From positions 1-10,264 of the forward strand of contig JAICIL010000150.1 in NCBI GenBank assembly GCA_025924435.1: a stretch of DNA of 10,264 bases, in the 5' to 3' direction. Numbering within the stretch: position 1 is the stretch's first letter; each line of letters starts with the position of its first letter. This DNA comes from Chloroflexia bacterium (GTDB taxonomy: Bacteria > Chloroflexota > Chloroflexia > Thermomicrobiales > JALYUS01). The notes below the pieces were generated by a model, which was not told the DNA's origin, made no database searches, and was given only the letters and a program-made list of their open reading frames with translations. This document shows, one piece after another, positions 6,865-10,264 of this stretch. Made by a program: the position numbers and the translations under genes.

Positions 6865-7008
6865 TTGAACCGCGAAGGCGCGAAGGACGCGAAGAGGAGA
6901 AGAGAACAAAGAATGTGGGTGCGGACCAACGGGCGGTCGTGCGCGATTCCCTTCCTCTCTCCTCTGATCCGTCTTCGCGCCCTTCGCGCCTTCGCGGTTC
7001 ATTCGGTT
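6865..7008. repeat. Hairpin repeat element, copy 4 (GCGAAG units), in a divergent promoter region
   Basis: TGAACC plus GCGAAG-type units at 6866-6895 pair with 6972-7001, matching at 29 of 30 positions; the one difference is GGAC against GGGC in the third unit. The outer right end CGGTTT (7004-7009) matches the other three copies. The middle (about 6898-6970) is longer than in copy 2 and holds non-repeat sequence, with purine-rich and CCTCTCTCC-type flanks that extend the stem. The element fills most of the gap between the divergent nucleoside phosphorylase and MFS genes. The phosphorylase leader probably contains it; the MFS promoter candidate lies beyond it. Confidence 0.85.
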
Positions 7009-7014
7009 TCGTTC

Positions 7015-7020
7015 AGTATA
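7015..7020 (-). promoter_or_regulatory. candidate -10 box (TATACT) toward the nucleoside phosphorylase
   Basis: On the minus strand 7020-7015 reads TATACT, a 5-of-6 match to the -10 consensus, but no convincing -35 lies 16-18 nt upstream. If used, the phosphorylase mRNA would carry a leader of about 170 nt containing the whole hairpin copy 4. This is weak evidence. Confidence 0.22.
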
Positions 7021-7047
7021 GCGGGAATGCGAAGGCGCGCGATCTGT

Positions 7048-7056
7048 TGGTATACT
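7048..7056 (+). promoter_or_regulatory. candidate extended -10 promoter for the MFS gene
   Basis: TGGTATACT combines the TGn extension with a 5-of-6 -10 box (TATACT). The -35 position (TGCGAA) is poor, as is usual for extended -10 promoters. It lies just after hairpin copy 4 and 63 nt before the preferred TTG start at 7120, so transcription would begin near 7063 and exclude the repeat. Confidence 0.4.
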
Positions 7057-7119
7057 TCGTGGCATGCTACTGGTCAGCAGTTCTACATGTTCGACCGCCG
7101 AGTGAAGAGGGGACGAGCC

Positions 7120-8607
7120 TTGGCCGAGCGCACACGATCTGGAACGATGGACCGGCCTGCGGAACAACAGGAATTTGACGACGGGTACAAGTGGCGGGTG
7201 CTCTTCTCGGTGATCTTCGGGACCTTCATGTCCATCCTCGACAATACCGTGGTCAATGTCGCGCTCGCCACGCTGCAAAAGGATTTCGGGGCCAGCATCT
7301 CGCACACGCAGGGCGTTGTGACGTACTACGCGCTCTCGCTCGGCATCGTCATCCCGGTCGCGGGCTTCCTCGCGGACCGCTTCGGCATCAAGCGCATCTA
7401 CGTGATCTCGCTCGTCGCCTTCACGACCGCCTCCGCGCTCTGCGGCCTCGCCCCCTCGCTCAATGCGTTGATTCTGTTCCGCATCCTGCAGGGGTTGGGC
7501 GGCGGCGCGCTCCTGCCGCTCGGCACGGCGATGCTCTTCACCGCCTTCCCGCCGAACGAGCGGGGGCTGGCGCTCAGCGTCTTCGGCATCCCCTCGCTCG
7601 TCGCGCCCGCGCTCGGCCCGACGCTCGGCGGCTTCCTCGTCCAGTATGTGGACTGGCGCTTCATCTTCTACATCAACCTGCCCATCGGCATCGCCGGTGC
7701 GCTGATCGCCTCCCGCAATCTCCGCGAGCGCAAGAGTGCGACGCGCGCGGCGTTCGACCTGCCCGGCTTCCTCCTCTCGATCATCGGCTTCGGCGCGCTC
7801 CTCTACGGCCTCTCCAACGCCGCGACGGATGGCTGGACGAGTAACACGGTGGTCGGCTTCCTCGGTTTGGGGATCGTCGCGCTGATCGTGTTCACGGTCG
7901 TCGAGTTGCGCTCCCCGCATCCGCTCCTCAATGTGCGGTTCTACCAGAAGCCGATCTACCTGCTGGCGAGCGCGGTCGGCTGGGTGTCGGTCGTCGCGCT
8001 CTTCGGCGCGACCTTCCTCCTGCCGTTGTATTTCCAGACGCTGCGCGGGCGGACGGCGTTCCAGACGGGCCTGCTGCTCTTGCCGCAGGCGGTGGCGGCG
8101 GTGATCTCGATCCAGATCAGCGGGCGGCTGTACGACCGGATCGGCCCGCGCTATGTCGTCACCACGGGCCTGATCGGGCTTGTGCTGACCACGTGGGGCT
8201 TCACGCAGATCACCGAGACGACTTCGTACGTCGTCATCTGCGCGCAGATGGCGATTCGCGGCTTCGCCCTCGCCTGCGTGATGCAGCCGACGCAGGCGGC
8301 GGCGCTCTCGGTCATCGAGCGCGATGTGCTCACCCGCGCCAGCGCGCTGCTCTCCGTGATGCGGAGCGTCTTCCAATCGCTCGGCGTGGCCATCCTCGGC
8401 ACGGTGCTGCAATTGCGCGGCACCCCGGCGAGCGGCTTCCGGGGCGTCTACACGATCGCCGGCTATCGCGATGCGTACAATGTCGCGCTCGGCGCGGCGA
8501 TCATCGGTGTGATCCTCGCGCTCTTCCTGCCGATCAAGCCCCGCCGCCGGGCGCAGGTGGCGGATCGGCCCGATCCGCAAGCGACGGCGCATGCCGTGGA
8601 GGTCTGA
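7120..8607 (+). CDS. MFS transporter, DHA2/EmrB-QacA-type drug:H+ antiporter
   Basis: The preferred start is TTG 7120: AGAGGGG (7106-7112) lies 7 nt upstream and a promoter candidate ends at 7056. ATG 7087 and ATG 7147 are alternatives. The frame is open further upstream, but that part reads through the hairpin repeat and is not coding. The product is 495 residues with alternating hydrophobic segments consistent with a 14-helix inner-membrane exporter. Motifs in order are LDNTVVNVALATL in helix 1 (about 40-52), GFLADRFGIKRIY between helices 2 and 3 (about 82-94), RILQGLGGGALLPLG in helix 4 (about 121-135) and APALGPTLGG in helix 5, the antiporter motif C. D41 in helix 1 is typical of drug exporters. 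It should use the proton gradient to expel a hydrophobic or cationic compound. No TetR/MarR regulator sits beside it. The tail is charged and cytoplasmic (PIKPRRRAQ). Confidence 0.9.
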   Translation: MAERTRSGTMDRPAEQQEFDDGYKWRVLFSVIFGTFMSILDNTVVNVALATLQKDFGASISHTQGVVTYYALSLGIVIPVAGFLADRFGIKRIYVISLVAFTTASALCGLAPSLNALILFRILQGLGGGALLPLGTAMLFTAFPPNERGLALSVFGIPSLVAPALGPTLGGFLVQYVDWRFIFYINLPIGIAGALIASRNLRERKSATRAAFDLPGFLLSIIGFGALLYGLSNAATDGWTSNTVVGFLGLGIVALIVFTVVELRSPHPLLNVRFYQKPIYLLASAVGWVSVVALFGATFLLPLYFQTLRGRTAFQTGLLLLPQAVAAVISIQISGRLYDRIGPRYVVTTGLIGLVLTTWGFTQITETTSYVVICAQMAIRGFALACVMQPTQAAALSVIERDVLTRASALLSVMRSVFQSLGVAILGTVLQLRGTPASGFRGVYTIAGYRDAYNVALGAAIIGVILALFLPIKPRRRAQVADRPDPQATAHAVEV

Positions 8608-8609
8608 TT

Positions 8610-8762
8610 AACCTCACCCCCCGGCCCCCTCTCCATCGCGTGGACAGGGGGAGCGCCCTTCGTGAGAACCGAATGTTCGGGGAATACCACGGCACTTTGA
8701 GCGAGCCACCCCTCGCCGCTCGGGTGCCCTTTGGGCGGGTGAGAGGGGCCGGGGGTGAGGTT
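8610..8762. repeat. C/G-rich palindromic intergenic element in a convergent gap
   Basis: The gap between the converging MFS and Nudix genes is one element. The left arm 8610-8633 (AACCTCACCCCCC, then GGCCCCCTCTC) and right arm 8741-8762 (GAGAGGGGCC, then GGGGGTGAGGTT) are reverse complements except for one extra C in each of two C runs of the left arm. The interior holds smaller inverted repeats, for example CGAATGTTCG and GGGTGCCCTTTGGGC. It differs clearly from the GCGAAG-unit family. The CCTCACCCCC...GGCCCC arrangement is one I recall from intergenic repeats of Chloroflexota and other high-GC genomes. It may act as a two-way terminator; no U-tract is present. Confidence 0.78.
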
Positions 8763-8764
8763 CC

Positions 8765-9571
8765 CTACCGCAGCACCGCGCCCCGCCCCGCGCGGGCGTC
8801 CGCGATGCGCTGGTAGTGCGATGGGATGAGCGGGGGCAGGTCGTCCGGGTCGAACCAGCCCTCGTCCAGCGTTTCGGCGGAGCGGCCGAGCGCCCCGCCG
8901 GTGACGCGGCACTCCACCGCGATCAGAACCATCTGGTAGCGCAGGCCGTGCCCGATGCGGAGCGCGAGGTGGGGGTCGGAATAAACGCCGATGATCCGGC
9001 CCGGCGCGACGATCAGGCCGGTCTCTTCGAGCGTTTCGCGCGCCACCGCCTCCGCGACCGTCTCGCCGAGGTCCACATGGCCGCCGGGCATGCACCAGAG
9101 CCGGTTGTCCTCTCGCTGCGTCAAGAGGACGCGGCCCGCATCGTCGAAGATCACCGCGTTGACGCCGACTTTCGGCGTCGTGAATGGGATGTCTTCCGGC
9201 GTGTACGTCGGGTCGGCCCAGGTCGGCGGGAGGAACGTGCCGTCCGGCGCGCGGGGTGCGGGCGCCGCCGCCAGCACCGCGTCGCGGTTGAGGGGGCCGT
9301 AGATGTGGGGGAAGCGTTCGTCGCCGTCGTAGCGCCACGGGCTGGCCAGCCGCCGCAGATCAACGGCGAGCGCGCGATAGGGGCGCGGGTCGCTCGCGTA
9401 GTAGCGGTTGCCCGCCGCCGCGACCTCGACCGCCGCATGCGTCGTGTGGATGAAGCCGTCCCGCGGGAAGGCGGCGGGCAGGTAGGGCGCGTCCGACGGC
9501 GCGGCTTCCCATTCCTCGGTCGGGACGAGATGATAGGCGAGCCAGGCGGGTTCGCGGGCCGCGCGTGCCAT
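8765..9571 (-). CDS. Two-domain protein: N-terminal DUF952 plus C-terminal Nudix hydrolase
   Basis: ATG 9571 shares its A with the TGA of the upstream gene (TGATG), so translation is probably coupled; the longer open frame upstream of it is only the other gene's shadow. The product has 268 residues. Residues about 11-100 match DUF952: LAYHLVPTEEWEA, GFIHTTHAAVEVAAAGNRYY and a late FPHIYGPLNRDAV. DUF952 is, as I recall, placed by Pfam in the ADP-ribosyltransferase-like clan, though its activity is unproven. Residues about 134-255 are Nudix: the box runs from G164 through E170, R178, E179, E182, E183 to G185 (GHVDLGETVAEAVARETLEE), with all acidic metal ligands present. The Nudix part should therefore be an active Mg-dependent nucleoside-diphosphate-X hydrolase; NRLWCMPGGH is typical. 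The fusion suggests a nucleotide or NAD/ADP-ribose-linked role, but that is inference. No signal peptide is seen, so it is cytoplasmic. Confidence 0.88.
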   Translation of the reverse strand: MARAAREPAWLAYHLVPTEEWEAAPSDAPYLPAAFPRDGFIHTTHAAVEVAAAGNRYYASDPRPYRALAVDLRRLASPWRYDGDERFPHIYGPLNRDAVLAAAPAPRAPDGTFLPPTWADPTYTPEDIPFTTPKVGVNAVIFDDAGRVLLTQREDNRLWCMPGGHVDLGETVAEAVARETLEETGLIVAPGRIIGVYSDPHLALRIGHGLRYQMVLIAVECRVTGGALGRSAETLDEGWFDPDDLPPLIPSHYQRIADARAGRGAVLR

Positions 9572-9978
9572 CAGTTGAGGTCCAGCAGCGTGACGCTGGA
9601 GATGACGCCGGGCGTCTCGCGCACGAGGATGAGTGTCTCCTTGAACTGCTCCTTGGAGTCCGCCTCGACGCGGACGATCAGGTCGTAGATGCCGGTGACG
9701 AGCGACATCCCCCGGAAGCGCTCGCCCAGCCGCTCCTTGATCGTCTCGCAGACCTTGACCACATTCGCGTTGACGCAAATCAGCACGTAGCCGCGCCACT
9801 GCTCGCGCTCGACGCCTTGCGGGGCGAGGAGCGGTTCGGGTTCGGTCGCGTCGCCCAATTCCTCGATCAGCGCGCGCGGCTCAATCATCTCGGCCTCGAT
9901 ATCCGCCTCGTCTTCTTCGCGCGTGCGGAGCCGCCGCGTCCGCGTGAAGAGGTTGCGCATCCCGCTCTCACGATCCAT
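9571..9978 (-). CDS. Stand-alone Lrp/AsnC-type ligand-binding (RAM) domain protein, no DNA-binding domain
   Basis: ATG 9978 is chosen because GGGGGA (9990-9985 on this strand) lies 6 nt upstream. The product has 135 residues. Residues 1-62 are charged and low-complexity (TRTRRLRTREEDEADIEAEM) and show no helix-turn-helix. Residues about 63-134 are one RAM/AsnC C-terminal domain: GYVLICVNANVVKVCETIK, then LVTGIYDLIVRVEAD with the conserved TGxYD at 95-99, then TPGVISSVTLLDL. Such domains form ring oligomers and bind amino acids in transcription regulators; single-domain members without an HTH are known and may sense or modulate. The stop overlaps the start of the DUF952-Nudix gene by one base, so the two are translated together and a shared ligand or regulation is plausible. 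It is not a DNA-binding Lrp regulator on its own. Confidence 0.85.
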   Translation of the reverse strand: MDRESGMRNLFTRTRRLRTREEDEADIEAEMIEPRALIEELGDATEPEPLLAPQGVEREQWRGYVLICVNANVVKVCETIKERLGERFRGMSLVTGIYDLIVRVEADSKEQFKETLILVRETPGVISSVTLLDLN

Positions 9979-10016
9979 CCCGTATCCCCCTGTGCGATCG
10001 TCTGTTTCTCGCGGGA

Positions 10017-10025
10017 ACGATACCA
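10017..10025 (-). promoter_or_regulatory. candidate extended -10 promoter for the RAM / DUF952-Nudix operon
   Basis: Reading the minus strand, 10025-10017 is TGGTATCGT, an extended -10 with a 4-of-6 hexamer, about 38 nt before the ATG at 9978. It has the same TGG extension as the MFS candidate. No good -35 box is seen. The gap on to the insertion sequence (about 10026-10125) shows no other clear feature. Confidence 0.33.
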
Positions 10026-10142
10026 TATCCCGCGCCGCGTCGGCGGAATTCCGCGCCGGGCTTGACCGATGCGCGCGATCCCCATGCTCCATCCGCTACG
10101 ATAGGGGGATGTTTCGCCATAGATAACCTCTGGTGCTAGTGG

Positions 10143-10148
10143 TTGACA
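10143..10148 (+). promoter_or_regulatory. candidate -35 box (TTGACA) of the transposase gene
   Basis: A perfect TTGACA. The hexamer 17 nt downstream (10166-10171, GATGCC) is a poor -10, so the promoter is doubtful, but its placement would start transcripts inside the hairpin described below. Confidence 0.3.
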
Positions 10149-10150
10149 TG

Positions 10151-10211
10151 GACATGGGACGCTTCGATGCCGCCGGTGTCGAAGCGACCGCACCAAGGAG
10201 CGTCCCATGTC
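10151..10211 (+). promoter_or_regulatory. Foldback hairpin covering the transposase start codon
   Basis: GACATGGGACGCT (10151-10163) is the perfect reverse complement of AGCGTCCCATGTC (10199-10211). The right arm contains the ATG (10207-10209) and the last two bases of the AAGGAG ribosome site (10195-10200). A second, competing inner stem is GCTTCGA (10161-10167) with TCGAAGC (10179-10185). In RNA that contains both outer arms the start codon would be paired. Confidence 0.6.
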
Positions 10212-10264
10212 TACCGAGGAGTTTACCATCGCCCTGTTCATCAAAGTGGACGACGCCATGCGCG
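10207..10264 (+). CDS. Transposase, N-terminal fragment (3' end outside window)
   Basis: ATG 10207 follows AAGGAG (10195-10200) by 6 nt. Only 19 complete codons are visible, MSTEEFTIALFIKVDDAMR, and the frame is still open at the window end. The pattern FTIALFxxVDDAM resembles, from memory, the N-termini of IS982-like or related DDE transposases found in high-GC thermophilic bacteria, where a short helical segment precedes the catalytic domain. No catalytic residue is in view, so neither family nor activity can be judged. The compact spacing after the neighbouring operon and the foldback over its start both fit an insertion-sequence gene with low, guarded translation. Confidence 0.5.
   Translation, partial: MSTEEFTIALFIKVDDAMR

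Larger units (their letters stand above)
10126..10264 (+). mobile_element. Left part of an insertion sequence (family uncertain), cut by the window edge
   Basis: The presence of an element is inferred from a transposase-like N-terminus at 10207 and a foldback structure before its start. The left boundary is not proven: ACCTCTGGTGCTAG beginning at 10126 is my best guess for a terminal repeat because it lies about 80 nt before the gene, a usual distance, and starts with ACC. The right end and target duplication are outside the window. Confidence 0.4.

Noticed and set aside
6856..7119. N-terminal extension of the MFS protein to an ATG at 6856
   Set aside because: It would translate the hairpin repeat, lacks a ribosome site and precedes the likely promoter at 7048-7056. 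MFS proteins of this family do not carry such a leader.
6850..8592. 580-codon minus-strand open frame opposite the MFS gene
   Set aside because: Extremely Arg/Glu/Asp-rich with no domain, the usual antisense product of hydrophobic membrane codons; the plus strand carries all MFS motifs.
9572..9799. 76-residue N-terminal extension of the DUF952-Nudix protein
   Set aside because: The extension lies in another frame of the RAM gene, is Arg/Gly-rich and adds no domain. ATG 9571 in TGATG context directly precedes the DUF952 domain.

Overview
The window is about 10 kb of very GC-rich bacterial DNA with GCG/GCC/CTC-rich codon use. The gene content, GTG and TTG starts, purine-rich Shine-Dalgarno sequences and several kinds of palindromic intergenic repeats suggest a Chloroflexota-like chromosome, perhaps Thermomicrobia or Sphaerobacter-type. 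That placement is an inference from style, not from a marker gene. There is no rRNA, tRNA or CRISPR array.

Layout. Positions 1-354 hold the C-terminal end of a thiamine-pyrophosphate enzyme of the sulfopyruvate/phosphonopyruvate decarboxylase type. A small protein with a C-terminal receiver (REC) domain follows (438-1028). A tight pair encodes a VOC/glyoxalase-fold protein and a short-chain dehydrogenase (1117-2301). Next come an M24 'creatinase-fold' protein that lacks most of its metal ligands (2477-3628) and an FAD-dependent amine/amino-acid oxidoreductase (3772-4962). With the TPP enzyme these look like a catabolic neighbourhood for a small organic substrate, but the substrate cannot be read from the sequence. 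On the minus strand are a pyrimidine-nucleoside (thymidine) phosphorylase (5516-6838) and, downstream of it, an unrecognised 105-residue protein (5072-5389). Divergent from the phosphorylase is a DHA2-type MFS exporter (7120-8607). Convergent with the exporter is a minus-strand pair: a stand-alone Lrp/AsnC ligand-binding (RAM) protein (9573-9978 plus one shared base) coupled through TGATG to a DUF952-Nudix fusion (8765-9571). The right edge carries the left part of an insertion sequence: a transposase N-terminus at 10207 preceded by a hairpin that covers its start codon.

Non-coding structure. Four intergenic gaps each hold a copy of one family of long hairpin elements (about 2307-2446, 3628-3752, 4985-5072, 6865-7008). 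Each arm is built of roughly 9-nt units (GCGAAGGAC-like). The unit sequence differs from copy to copy, but the two arms of each copy change together, so the fold is kept while the sequence drifts. All four lie in the same orientation, judged by their shared right end. A different C/G-rich palindromic element fills the convergent gap at 8610-8762.

Most notable items: the covarying hairpin family, the M24 protein lacking its metal site, the DUF952-Nudix fusion coupled to a RAM sensor, and the start-codon-sequestering foldback of the insertion sequence.
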